DNA from: Xiashengella succiniciproducens
Lineage (GTDB): Bacteria > Bacteroidota > Bacteroidia > Bacteroidales > Marinilabiliaceae
Length of the DNA stretch: 64,000 nucleotides
Assembly: GCF_023674465.1 (NCBI RefSeq)
Contig: NZ_CP098400.1
Coordinates: 682,001-746,000, forward strand
Direction of reading: 5' to 3'
Part shown: positions 52,870 to 61,244 of the stretch, piece after piece
How positions within the stretch are numbered: position 1 is the first letter of the stretch
Layout of the letters: each line of letters opens with the position of its first letter
Notes under the pieces: model-generated
Seen by the model: the letters and a program-made list of their open reading frames with translations, nothing else
What the model was told of the DNA's origin: nothing
The model's database searches: none
Program-made: the position numbers and the translations under genes

Positions 52870-54783
52870 ATGAAAAAAGGCAGCGCCCATATCGTAACCC
52901 TGGTTCAGCTACTGATCCTATGCGCCATGTTCTCAACGGCGTTTATGGTGTCCCGGGGTTTCTTTAACGACCTGCTTACCGCCAAACAATACGGTCTTGA
53001 AATCTGCGCGCTGTTTGGTGCAGTTCTTCTAACGCTCACCCTTCCTTTTAAAAGACAGATTAAGTTTACAAAAGCCGATGGCCTTGTAGTTCTTTTTGTT
53101 CTGTGGCACCTCCTTAGCGAGCTCCTTTCAGATGCGCCCTACAGCTCCTATAGTAAAACGCTGTTTAACACCCTTCTCTGGAGTTTAATCTATGTTTTTG
53201 TCCGTAACCAATCTGCTGGTCCTCTTTTTCATTGGGGAGGGGTCAGTCTGTTTCTACTTATTGCGCTGGGCCAAGCAGGTTTGGGTTTGATGCAGTTGTA
53301 TGGATTCTCCCCATCCCATCATGCATTATTTAGTATTACCGGAACCTTTCACAATCCAGGTCCCTTCTCAGGGTTTGTCGCAAGTGCACTTCCAATGGCT
53401 TTAGGTATTATTGCATTTCCGGCCTTGGTGTTGAATGCTGCGAAAGCCATCACTCCAAACCACCCGGTTCATTTATCTGTTTTTTTTAGAGTCTTAGCCT
53501 GGACCACCCTTATTGCCGTAGCATTTGTACTGCCTCCCGCGCAATCCAGGGCAGCCTGGATCGCAGGCACGGTCGGGTGCCTATTCGTGTTGACATGCCA
53601 TCCGGTATTTAAGTCCTTCTGGCATAGTTTAAAAAATAAGCTTCATTCCTTCTCAATACCCATGCGGGTATTGTGCTTGCTTGCCATCCTGCTTGTCGTT
53701 CTGGTTATAGGTTTTGGACTTTACACCATGAAAAAGGGCTCGGCAGACGGCAGAGTGCTCATTTGGCAGGTCACCAGCCAACTGATAAAACAAAAACCCA
53801 TAACTGGTCATGGTTCAGGTGCATTTGCAGCGTTGTATATGAATGAGCAGGCCAATTGGTTCGAAGCAGGCAAAGGAACCGAAGTGCAATCTATGGTGGC
53901 CGGCTCACCGGAAGCTCCCTTTAATGAAGCATTGAAGCTCTGGCTGGAAAAGGGCCTCCTTGCTGTTGTTCTGGCCGGTGTCCTACTGTATTTCTTGTTG
54001 AGAGATTATAGCCCTCCATCTTCCTCGACATGGCAAGCAGTCCGGACTCCGGGACAATCACTTTCCCACTCAGCCCTGTACATCGGTGTCAAAGGATCTT
54101 TAATAACCCTATTGGTTTTCAGTTTCTTCTCCTATCCCTTCGATATCAGCACCTTTGTTTTGCAGTTGGTCGTCTTGGTAGCACTCTTAGCAGGAGCAAG
54201 CACGCAATTATTTAGTATTACTGGATCAAGAGCGCTGTTTCTGACTTTACCGACAGCTTTTGCAATTATCATAGTCTCTGTCTATTTTCTCCCTCAACGT
54301 CAGGCGCATTATCAAGCGATGAAGATCTGGAATCAAGCAGATCAGTTATACTACTTAACAGCTTACAAAGCATCCGTAGCAGCCTACCAGGAAACATTCC
54401 CTCAATTACAAAATAACGGACTTTTCCTTCAGATGTATGGCAAAGCACTCAGTATGACCGAGAAGCACGAAGAAAGCAACAAAGTACTTATTCTTGCTCA
54501 AAAGTACCTCAGCAGTCAAATCATCCAAAATACGCTTGGCGACAACTTTAAAGCGCTGGGCAACTTTGAAGCTGCAGAAAAGGCATATCGTAAAAGCAGC
54601 CTTATGATTCCCTCATCACTGCTGCCCAAATACCTGTCTGCTATACTGTTTACGGAAAGCAACCAGCTCAATAAAGCAAGACTATTGGCCGAAGATATCC
54701 TCAATAGTCCAATAAAAGTGGAATCTTCCGCAACAAAAGAAATAATGAGAGAGATGAAAAAAATTTTAGATACAGAAGAGTAG
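52870..54783 (+). CDS. Full-length O-antigen-ligase-like protein with TPRs (ligase 2)
   Basis: 637 residues and the only full-length copy. About eleven membrane helices occupy 1-450, including the segment 59-214 absent from ligases 1 and 3 (TKADGLVVLFVLWHLLSELL...GGVSLFLLIALGQAGLGLMQ). The Wzy_C region has LPPAQSRAAWIA, then DGRVLIWQVTSQLI and GHGSGAFAALYM in a periplasmic loop, and APFNEALKLWLEKGLL. TPRs occupy about 500-630. The family transfers glycans from lipid carriers to lipid A-core or to proteins. An acceptor role for the secreted peptides is a hypothesis only. Confidence 0.82.
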   Translation: MKKGSAHIVTLVQLLILCAMFSTAFMVSRGFFNDLLTAKQYGLEICALFGAVLLTLTLPFKRQIKFTKADGLVVLFVLWHLLSELLSDAPYSSYSKTLFNTLLWSLIYVFVRNQSAGPLFHWGGVSLFLLIALGQAGLGLMQLYGFSPSHHALFSITGTFHNPGPFSGFVASALPMALGIIAFPALVLNAAKAITPNHPVHLSVFFRVLAWTTLIAVAFVLPPAQSRAAWIAGTVGCLFVLTCHPVFKSFWHSLKNKLHSFSIPMRVLCLLAILLVVLVIGFGLYTMKKGSADGRVLIWQVTSQLIKQKPITGHGSGAFAALYMNEQANWFEAGKGTEVQSMVAGSPEAPFNEALKLWLEKGLLAVVLAGVLLYFLLRDYSPPSSSTWQAVRTPGQSLSHSALYIGVKGSLITLLVFSFFSYPFDISTFVLQLVVLVALLAGASTQLFSITGSRALFLTLPTAFAIIIVSVYFLPQRQAHYQAMKIWNQADQLYYLTAYKASVAAYQETFPQLQNNGLFLQMYGKALSMTEKHEESNKVLILAQKYLSSQIIQNTLGDNFKALGNFEAAEKAYRKSSLMIPSSLLPKYLSAILFTESNQLNKARLLAEDILNSPIKVESSATKEIMREMKKILDTEE

Positions 54784-54801
54784 TTAATAACATGGGAAAA
54801 A

Positions 54802-55062
54802 GAAGAGGAAGCCCTCTAGCTCGCACGCTACAGCTTCCTCTTCGGACTCCCTCCAAACCTAAAAAGAAAGGAGGTAATGCAATTATGAAATATGTGGTAT
54901 TAAGCCAGGAATATCTTGAATAATGCCACAAAGATAAAGATTTAAACAGGTAACCTTATTAATGGGTTACAAAATAATGTACCTGCCAGGCAGTGATACA
55001 TTTCATAGTAAAGTTTTAATTCAATAAGGCTGTTATTGAAAATCAGCTAAATTTTACAAATT
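54802..55062 (+). ncRNA. Conserved multi-hairpin leader, copy 3
   Basis: Stem-loop 1 is at 54802-54843, with the same 11-bp stem and a loop CCTCTAGCTCGCACGCTACA. Stem-loop 2 is at 54850-54874 (CCTCC/GGAGG). The masked Shine-Dalgarno precedes a 12-codon ORF (MKYVVLSQEYLE, ATG 54885). Then CAGGTA..TACCTG, ATGTA..CTGCC-AGGCAG..TACAT and GGCTG..CAGC hairpins lead to peptide 4. The small ORF is longest in this copy. Confidence 0.6.
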
Positions 55063-55077
55063 AGAAAATTTAATATC

Positions 55078-55548
55078 ATGAAAAAGAAAATAGTTTTTGC
55101 AGTAGCAACCGGATTCTTTGCAGTAGCAACCGTGTTTAATATGAATTTGTTACAATCAAATAAGGCTGGGGATGTTTCACTTGATGCTATTGCCGTAATG
55201 GCGCAGGCGCAGAAAGAGATAGAAGAAGATAAGAAAGAAGACATCTATCATAAAGGAACCACGGGAACTAATTGGAAAACATATACAGTGGACTGTGAAC
55301 TTGGACCAAGTATATCTGTGACAGAAGAAAGGTACGGCGGATCTCATTCTAGCTCTTTTGGAGCAAGTGTCCCTATTCCAGGCACCCCAGTTTCAGTATC
55401 AGCAAACAGAAGTACTTCTGCTTATTATCATAAGCAAACGACAAACAGGCAACCAATTCCACCTAAAACGATTATAAAAGATGTATGTGGATCTGGTGTC
55501 GGTTTCTGTTTGGAATCTGCACCTAAAAGTGGGAATCCATGCTCATAA
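55078..55548 (+). CDS. NVEALA-like peptide with long tail (peptide 4)
   Basis: 156 residues. MKKKIVFAVATGFFAVATVF and GDVSLDAIAVMAQAQ (about 32-46) are the constant part. The tail is the longest in the array: charged KEIEEDKKEDIYHK, a Ser/Gly-rich centre (GGSHSSSFGASVPIPG) and four Cys, with three in the last 22 residues (VCGSGVGFCLE, NPCS). It keeps the pattern of a Cys at or next to the C terminus. Confidence 0.75.
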   Translation: MKKKIVFAVATGFFAVATVFNMNLLQSNKAGDVSLDAIAVMAQAQKEIEEDKKEDIYHKGTTGTNWKTYTVDCELGPSISVTEERYGGSHSSSFGASVPIPGTPVSVSANRSTSAYYHKQTTNRQPIPPKTIIKDVCGSGVGFCLESAPKSGNPCS

Positions 55549-55572
55549 TAAATAGTAATTAAACTCACATTT

Positions 55573-55618
55573 AAATCAATTCTACGGCTTTTCATTTGAA
55601 ATAACGTAGAATTGATTT
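55573..55618 (+). terminator. Hairpin after peptide 4
   Basis: AAATCAATTCTACG (55573-55586) and CGTAGAATTGATTT (55605-55618) form a perfect 14-bp stem with an 18-nt loop between peptide 4 and propeller 4. Confidence 0.6.
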
Positions 55619-55636
55619 ACTTCAAAACATGAAAAT

Positions 55637-56890
55637 ATGAAGAAAATTGCATTGTGTTTTTTGCCAATAATAGTAACCTCTTGTACTTTTTTAAATAAAA
55701 GAATACCAGAAAAATTTAAAGATGTTGATGTTAACCAAATTACAGGTAATATTAAGACAGGCTCGGTAAAAAAAGGATTGAACAAAGAGATTGCCATTGA
55801 GGATTTTGATCTAAATTTTGAATTGTTTCTACCTGATATCATTGAAACAGCTTATGGTATTAAGTTAGATAATGCTCCAGATGCACTTATAGGTTCTATT
55901 GAAAAAATCAGGTTGTCTGATAATTACATTTTCCTGCTTGATAGATACACTACAAAATCAGTGAAAAAGTTTAATATAGATGGAAGCTTTATTACAAACA
56001 TTGGACAAAAGGGTAATGGTCCAGGTGAGTATATTCAACCAACTGATTTTTATTTAGGGGACAGTATTATTGTTATATATGATCAATTTAAATCATCACT
56101 TTTGTTTTACGATTTGGATGGCAATTTTATTAAAAACAAAAACATACCTTTTTTTGCTGTCTCATTCCATATCTTTGACAGTAATACATACGTCTTCCAC
56201 ACGCTCGACTCTGATAATTATCATTTACCTGACATAATAAATTATTCTTTGGTTTGGACAGATTCTACTTTCAATGTTAAACATGTGAATGCATTTAGGG
56301 AAAAAGATCGATATTTGAGCTTTCTTTCGAAGAACAATATGGATCTATATAACAACAAGTTATATTACCACGAACCATTTAATGACACAATCTTCAGAGT
56401 TTCTGCTTCCGGGGACATTTATTACGATTATATCATTACTTTTCCAGGAAATGAACTTCCCAGAAAACTCCTATTGAAAGAAAACAAAAAAGATTTCTTA
56501 AAAGCAACTGATATTAATTCCACAAACAACTACGTTGTGAAAACTTCCAATCCGATTATCACAAAAGATTTCATATTTATGCCGATAGTGAGAAACGCAA
56601 GTAAGGTTAGTATTATTTATAATTCCAACAGGTTACTATTAGATGTATGTAATTACAGTAGTGATCAACCTATCTCATTTATGCCACCATTTCGCAATAT
56701 CCTGAATTGTAAAGATAATACAATCATAGGATATGTTAATTCATACGAAATTTCCGAACATTTTGAGTATATGAAACGAGAAAACCGCCTTCATTTATTA
56801 ACAGAAGAATTTATTGATTTGGCTAAAAATGTTAATGAAACAGATAACGCTATTATTGTTTTTTCCAAATTGAAGAATGTTGAACAATAG
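55637..56890 (+). CDS. 6-bladed beta-propeller lipoprotein (propeller 4)
   Basis: 417 residues, signal MKKIALCFLPIIVTSC (lipobox Cys16). An N-terminal extension of about 50 residues precedes the first blade. KKFNIDGSFITNIGQKGNG then PGEYIQPTDFYLGDSIIV is the blade motif. It is intact and diverged from propellers 1 to 3. It is followed by the IS-interrupted Trx 3 gene. Confidence 0.8.
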   Translation: MKKIALCFLPIIVTSCTFLNKRIPEKFKDVDVNQITGNIKTGSVKKGLNKEIAIEDFDLNFELFLPDIIETAYGIKLDNAPDALIGSIEKIRLSDNYIFLLDRYTTKSVKKFNIDGSFITNIGQKGNGPGEYIQPTDFYLGDSIIVIYDQFKSSLLFYDLDGNFIKNKNIPFFAVSFHIFDSNTYVFHTLDSDNYHLPDIINYSLVWTDSTFNVKHVNAFREKDRYLSFLSKNNMDLYNNKLYYHEPFNDTIFRVSASGDIYYDYIITFPGNELPRKLLLKENKKDFLKATDINSTNNYVVKTSNPIITKDFIFMPIVRNASKVSIIYNSNRLLLDVCNYSSDQPISFMPPFRNILNCKDNTIIGYVNSYEISEHFEYMKRENRLHLLTEEFIDLAKNVNETDNAIIVFSKLKNVEQ

Positions 56891-57351
56891 ATTGTGTGAT
56901 TATTTTGTTTTAATGTACTTCAATTAAAACTTTATCAAAGTATTCTTACAACTAAAAATGAACGATATAGTTATAAATTCTATAATAAAGCAGAATAGGT
57001 TACTACTCTCTTTACTAATTTCACTATTTTCCTGCTCCCCTCCAACTCAAACAGAAAAAGACTTAAAGATGGTTATTAATACAACCATCAACTTTGGAGA
57101 AATAGACACCGTCTTTCATTCGGGCGGATTATTAACTATGCAGCAGTTGAGTACAGATTATAAATACAAATCTGTAGTTTTTCTGCAAGATGGCTGCCAA
57201 CCTTGCTATCCAAAGTTTGTAGAATGGCACTGTAGACTTACCCCTTATCAGACAACTACAAAATAGACATTTTTTTTCTTGAACCATATTTCTAAATGCT
57301 TTTTCAGTGAGCTGAGAGGTTCTGTCAAGGGCGGCTGAGGAACGAAGCCGT

Positions 57352-58230
57352 TTATATACCCTTGACAGGTTCTGGCAGCGAACTTTCTTTGCTATTTAAA
57401 ATATGGTGGTTATACTCGTTTTTAACATAATCTAAGGGAGATTTACCTCCCAATGATTTATGTGGATGAAATTCATTATAATCATCCATCCATTCTGAGA
57501 CCAGATGTCTAACCTCAGATAGGTCATTAAACAAGTATGCATCGAGAATGTCCTCTCTGAAAAAGCGGTTAAATCTTTCAATATATGCATTTTGGGTTGG
57601 TTTTCCAGGTTGAATGAATTTTAACTTAATTTCGTTGTCTTTTGCCCATTTCTGCAGAGCATTAGAGATAAACTCAGGCCCATTATCAACTCTTATTTTC
57701 ATAGGTTTTCCTCGCCAGAATATGATTTCATTAAGCACTTTTATTACACGTTCTGCTGGTAAAGAGAAATCCGACTCAATGGCCAAGGCTTCTCTGTTGT
57801 AATCATCAATAATATTTAATACTCGGAATCTACGGCCATAAATCAAGCTGTCACTCATAAAATCCATAGACCAAGTATGATTGATGCCATTGGGTTGCTC
57901 CAGTGGTTCTTTTATACGAGCAGGCAACCTTCTTTTTCGTTTTTTGCGTAGGTTTAGCTGTAGCAAGCGATAGACTCTCAATACTCGCTTGCGGTTCCAT
58001 CTATAGCCTTCTTGGCGTATTCGACCATAATATTCATCAAAGCCACGCGTTGGAAGTTTCTCTGACAGTTCTTCCAACTTGTTGATGACTTCAACATCGT
58101 TTCGTTTGCTTTCATAATACCACATGGAGCGATGCAATCCAATCAATCGGCACGCCCTGCCGATGCCGATCAAGTATGTGGAATGCAAGTATTCGGCTCG
58201 CTCTTTTTTCTCGCAGGGCTTTAAAACTTT
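57352..58230 (-). CDS. IS3 OrfB (DDE integrase core), made by -1 frameshift
   Basis: The open frame continues from the OrfA slippery site (VLKPCEKKERAEYLHS) without needing its own start. The first internal ATG is at 58188. Catalytic residues: Asp in WSMDFMSDSL, Asp in KIRVDNGPEFIS, Glu in QNAYIERFNRFF. The HHPYN-type tail is present as FHPHKSLGGKSPLDYV. All parts of an active IS3 transposase are here. Confidence 0.9.
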   Translation of the reverse strand, partial: KVLKPCEKKERAEYLHSTYLIGIGRACRLIGLHRSMWYYESKRNDVEVINKLEELSEKLPTRGFDEYYGRIRQEGYRWNRKRVLRVYRLLQLNLRKKRKRRLPARIKEPLEQPNGINHTWSMDFMSDSLIYGRRFRVLNIIDDYNREALAIESDFSLPAERVIKVLNEIIFWRGKPMKIRVDNGPEFISNALQKWAKDNEIKLKFIQPGKPTQNAYIERFNRFFREDILDAYLFNDLSEVRHLVSEWMDDYNEFHPHKSLGGKSPLDYVKNEYNHHILNSKESSLPEPVKGI

Positions 58231-58487
58231 TTTCCAAGCAAATCCTTTAGCATCAAGTTATCTAAACTCTGATCTGCATACATCTGCTTGAGTTTACGGT
58301 TTTCTTCCTCCAGTTCTTTTAAACGTTTTAACTGAGAGGCTTCCATACCAGAATACTTCTTGCGCCAATTATAAAATGTAGCCTTGGCAATGCCATGCTC
58401 GCGACATATCGTTTGAGCATCAATACCACTTTCATACTCCTTTAGAATTTTTACAATTTGGCTTTCTGTGAATCTTGTTTTTTTCAT
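58221..58487 (-). CDS. IS3 OrfA (HTH protein)
   Basis: 88 residues beginning MKKTRFTESQIVKILKEYES. It has the helix-turn-helix DAQTICREHGIAKATFYNWR and a leucine-zipper-like tail (LKRLKELEEENRKLKQMYAD). Near its end lies A-AAA-AAG (minus strand, 58233-58227), the standard -1 slippery site for making the OrfAB transposase. Confidence 0.92.
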   Translation of the reverse strand: MKKTRFTESQIVKILKEYESGIDAQTICREHGIAKATFYNWRKKYSGMEASQLKRLKELEEENRKLKQMYADQSLDNLMLKDLLGKKF

Positions 58488-58969
58488 AACTCTGTTTTGA
58501 CTGCTTAAAATTAATAATTTGTCTAATTTTAAACTGTCCGATTTTCAGGGAAGGCTACAGCACGAAAAAATGGATTCTATCGATATCAGGGATAACTACA
58601 CTGTCTTGTTTGTAATAGCTGGTTCACAATATTCTGGTTTTATGTCCAAAGTGTTAGATCACGGTTATGTAGATGATAGGTTTTATATCGTCATGGACAC
58701 GGAATTCCAATTCCTTGCGGCCAATAAGGATATTCCCCGCTGGATTATTGATGCTTCGGTGCTTATCGACTCGGAAAATAAAATCAAAATGGTGGGGGCG
58801 CCCTGGATTAACGAGGATATGACAAAGCTGTTTTATGAGATTGTGAGCAAGGGGAAAAGCTGAGGATTATCTGAGAATCAACTAAATTAAAAAAGAAGGC
58901 ATGGATATTACTGTAACTTGATTATATTTAAGAAAGGTCTTCTGACCCGGATTAACACCTAACTTAATT

Positions 58970-59222
58970 ATGAAATACCTTATTCCTCTATTGTTACCCA
59001 TTGTTTGCAGTAGCAACTGTATTTAATATGAATTTGTTACAGAGGAATAACAATGAAAGTCCTTCCTTAAACGCTGTAATAGTGATGGCTCAAGCTCAAT
59101 CTGAAAGTTGGACTAACTGTACTAATTGCTATGCTCAGGGATATTATTGTCATGGTGTATGGACTTACAAGTGCCTTTTGGGAGGAACAACGTGTAATGT
59201 CTCTGGGCAAATGCCTTGCTAA
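58970..59222 (+). pseudogene. NVEALA-like peptide gene with replaced 5' end (peptide 5)
   Basis: The ATG at 58970 opens MKYLIPLLLPIVCSSNCI and stops. From about 59001 another frame reads the family part FAVATVFNMNLLQRNNNESP, SLNAVIVMAQAQ, and then a tail with seven Cys (WTNCTNCYAQGYYCHG...KCLLGGTTCNVSGQMPC). The first 30 bp look borrowed from another signal-peptide gene and join out of frame. Without a start it is probably silent. Confidence 0.65.
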
Positions 59223-59229
59223 TTATACT

Positions 59230-59253
59230 GAGAGTCCATTTTCTTGGACTCTC
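59230..59253 (+). terminator. Hairpin after peptide 5
   Basis: GAGAGTCCA-TTTTCT-TGGACTCTC, a perfect 9-bp stem 8 bp after the stop and just before repeat R1 begins. Confidence 0.6.
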
Positions 59254-59257
59254 ACTT

Positions 59258-60780
59258 ATAACAACTATCGCATAACCACAAAAGCCTTCATCCATTCTAC
59301 ATTTTAAGGCTTGTCAAAAATGATAAAAAGCAAAACTATGAGAAGAACAGTTTTTGTATTAATTATTTCTGCACTCATCTCATGCAAAAATAATAGCAAA
59401 GAAAACACTAGTGGCGTTAAAGAGAGCATTTCTACAATTGAGGTGGTGGTCTCCCAAAACGACTTACAGATTGCAAACAAAAATGGAGAACCAAACTACA
59501 TTTTCCTGGAACAAAGAGATAAAAATAGTGCAATTGCTGATATAAGTAAGCTCATATACTTTGATGATAAGATAATCATCCTAGATACGCAAAGTAACAA
59601 GGTGTTCCTATTTGATAATTCAGGGAACTTTATATCTGAAATTGGAAGGGCAGGAAAAGGACCGGGTGAGTTCTTAAGAGTTTCAGACATACTGATCTCT
59701 AAACCAGACAGTTGTATAGAGCTGCTTGATGCAGGTTCTCAAAAGATCCTTAGAATGGATAAACAATTTAATTATTTTACTTCAATCAATTTACCATTCT
59801 TTTGTCAAAATTTCCACAAATCTATTCAGGGGGAATACTGGTTCTTCACAAATAATCAAGCCAATACATCGAAAGACACAAAGGAGTCATTCAATATAAT
59901 AAAAGCGGATGAAAACGTCGAAAACTTGTCCTTCTTTATTCCAATCCAGGAGCACATGAAAGACCTTGTGATAGCTACTCCATACAGCTTTACCAATTCT
60001 GTTAATGCATCGATCTTTGCTTTACCACTCGAAAACACACTATATTCCATACACAATGATACAGTTACCAGGAAATATGTGATTGACTTTGGAGAAAACA
60101 ACCTTCCCCTTAAGTATATTGAACCTTTAAAAAAAATAGAAACTACCAATTTTCCTGAAAGGTTCAATATTCTAAATCAGATAAATAAGACAGATTACGC
60201 GTATATGATCCATTCGGTTTTCGAGACAGACCATCATGTATATTTTCAGTTTCAAAGGGACAAGAAAGTCTACGGTACTCTTCTTAACAAAGATGATTGG
60301 CAATATAAAACTGGGATAATTCCACCTCTGTTTGGCCAGCCAGTTTATTTTACAAACAATCAAATCAGCACAGTTATATATCCACATAATTTATCTGGTG
60401 TTGCATCAGACTCTTCAAAAGGAGAGTTAGAATTATTGCTAAGCAAAGTAAGAGAAAATGATAATCCAATAATCAAACAAATCATGATTGAATAATTCAT
60501 CCTTAGTAATTATCCAAGCTGCACAACTAGGAATAACAAAAAAACTATATCTATGAAACAGCTATGCATCCTATTCTTAATATTATTCCAAATGTCTTGC
60601 TCAAATCTTTCGCCGGCTGAGCAAGAGCTGCGTAAAACGATCGACAAACATCTTTGTTACGATCTGCTTGAAACTGTTAGACAAGGAAACACTTTCCTTA
60701 CCTTGGCTGATTTAAGGCAACAATACGATTACTTGTCGGTAGTGTATTTGCAAAATGGTTGTCGGCCGTGCTATCCAAAG
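59258..60780. repeat. Long direct repeat R1, copy 2
   Basis: This is the partner of 38603-40125. Three amino-acid differences were noted in the propeller gene (Leu/Val, Val/Gly, Lys/Thr in the first 100 residues). Identity ends at the thioredoxin-like active site. Confidence 0.9.
59320..60495 (+). CDS. 6-bladed beta-propeller lipoprotein (propeller 1')
   Basis: About 391 residues, nearly identical to propeller 1 with the same lipobox (LIISALISC) and blade motif GRAGKGPGEFLRVSDI. ATG 59320 is chosen, with 59338 as alternative. Here the gene is preceded by peptide 5 and its hairpin, which shows the context propeller 1 probably lost. Confidence 0.85.
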   Translation: MIKSKTMRRTVFVLIISALISCKNNSKENTSGVKESISTIEVVVSQNDLQIANKNGEPNYIFLEQRDKNSAIADISKLIYFDDKIIILDTQSNKVFLFDNSGNFISEIGRAGKGPGEFLRVSDILISKPDSCIELLDAGSQKILRMDKQFNYFTSINLPFFCQNFHKSIQGEYWFFTNNQANTSKDTKESFNIIKADENVENLSFFIPIQEHMKDLVIATPYSFTNSVNASIFALPLENTLYSIHNDTVTRKYVIDFGENNLPLKYIEPLKKIETTNFPERFNILNQINKTDYAYMIHSVFETDHHVYFQFQRDKKVYGTLLNKDDWQYKTGIIPPLFGQPVYFTNNQISTVIYPHNLSGVASDSSKGELELLLSKVRENDNPIIKQIMIE

Positions 60781-61038
60781 TATATTGAATGGCACAGACA
60801 GTTGGATTCAATTTCTTTACCTAATCATTATACTGTGCTATTTGTAATTCAGGGCAACAAATATGAGGAGTTTATGAACGAAGTGTTTAATTACGAATAT
60901 GTAGATAGTAGGTATTATACAGTGATGGATCCTGAGGGTAAGTTTCTTGAATCGAACAAGGATATTCCTCGCTGGATTATTGAATCTTCGGTGTTGATTG
61001 ATTCTGAGAACAAAATTAAGATGGTAGGGGCGCCCTGA
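60553..61038 (+). CDS. Thioredoxin-like lipoprotein, mosaic and slightly truncated (Trx 4)
   Basis: 161 residues. The first 78 residues, through GCRPCYPK, match Trx 1 with a single Glu-Glu to Ala-Asp change. The remainder (WHRQLDSISLPNHYTVLFVI...DIPRWIIESSVLIDSENKIK) is of another type. The stop TGA replaces the TGG of APWLNE in the other copies, so the last seven or so residues are lost. The redox fold looks complete, so it may still work. Confidence 0.7.
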   Translation: MKQLCILFLILFQMSCSNLSPAEQELRKTIDKHLCYDLLETVRQGNTFLTLADLRQQYDYLSVVYLQNGCRPCYPKYIEWHRQLDSISLPNHYTVLFVIQGNKYEEFMNEVFNYEYVDSRYYTVMDPEGKFLESNKDIPRWIIESSVLIDSENKIKMVGAP

Positions 61039-61167
61039 CTCAATGAGAAAATAGCCTAAGAGACATTGGTTTCGATTATCATTTGTCGCTTCATCAGCAA
61101 TACCCCAAAACAGCAACAGTACACATTTTAATTATATTTAACAAATCTTACCCCCCTCCCCCGAATG

Positions 61168-61199
61168 TTTGCAATTTTCAACAAACATTAACACTTTTG
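61168..61199 (+). promoter_or_regulatory. Promoter-like element before ligase 3
   Basis: TTTG (61168-61171), 20 bp, then CACTTTTG (61192-61199), with CACTTTT-GT-AAAAGTG over the -7 box. It is the same as before ligase 1. Confidence 0.5.
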
Positions 61200-61244
61200 T
61201 AAAAGTGACATCCCCCTTTAATCCAAACGCCTCCTTACACCCAA

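Larger units (their letters stand above)
57231..58559 (-). mobile_element. IS3-family insertion sequence, complete
   Basis: A 1329-bp element. The ends begin TGTAGACTTACCCC on the left and TGTAGCCTTCCC on the right (complement), imperfect inverted repeats of about 39 bp. The 4-bp target duplication is GCAC (57227-57230 and 58560-58563). It carries OrfA and OrfB on the minus strand, opposite to the interrupted gene. Confidence 0.88.
56958..58863 (+). pseudogene. Thioredoxin-like lipoprotein gene interrupted by IS3 (Trx 3)
   Basis: The 5' part (56958-57230) encodes a signal and lipobox (LISLFSC), then LQDGCQPCYPKFVEWH. The 3' part resumes after the IS at 58564 with EKMDSIDIRDNYTVLFVIAG and ends NKIKMVGAPWINEDMTKLFY... 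at 58863. Removing the IS and one copy of the GCAC duplication restores a continuous frame (FVEWHEKMDSI), so the insertion is young. As present, the protein stops 12 codons into the IS. Confidence 0.85.
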
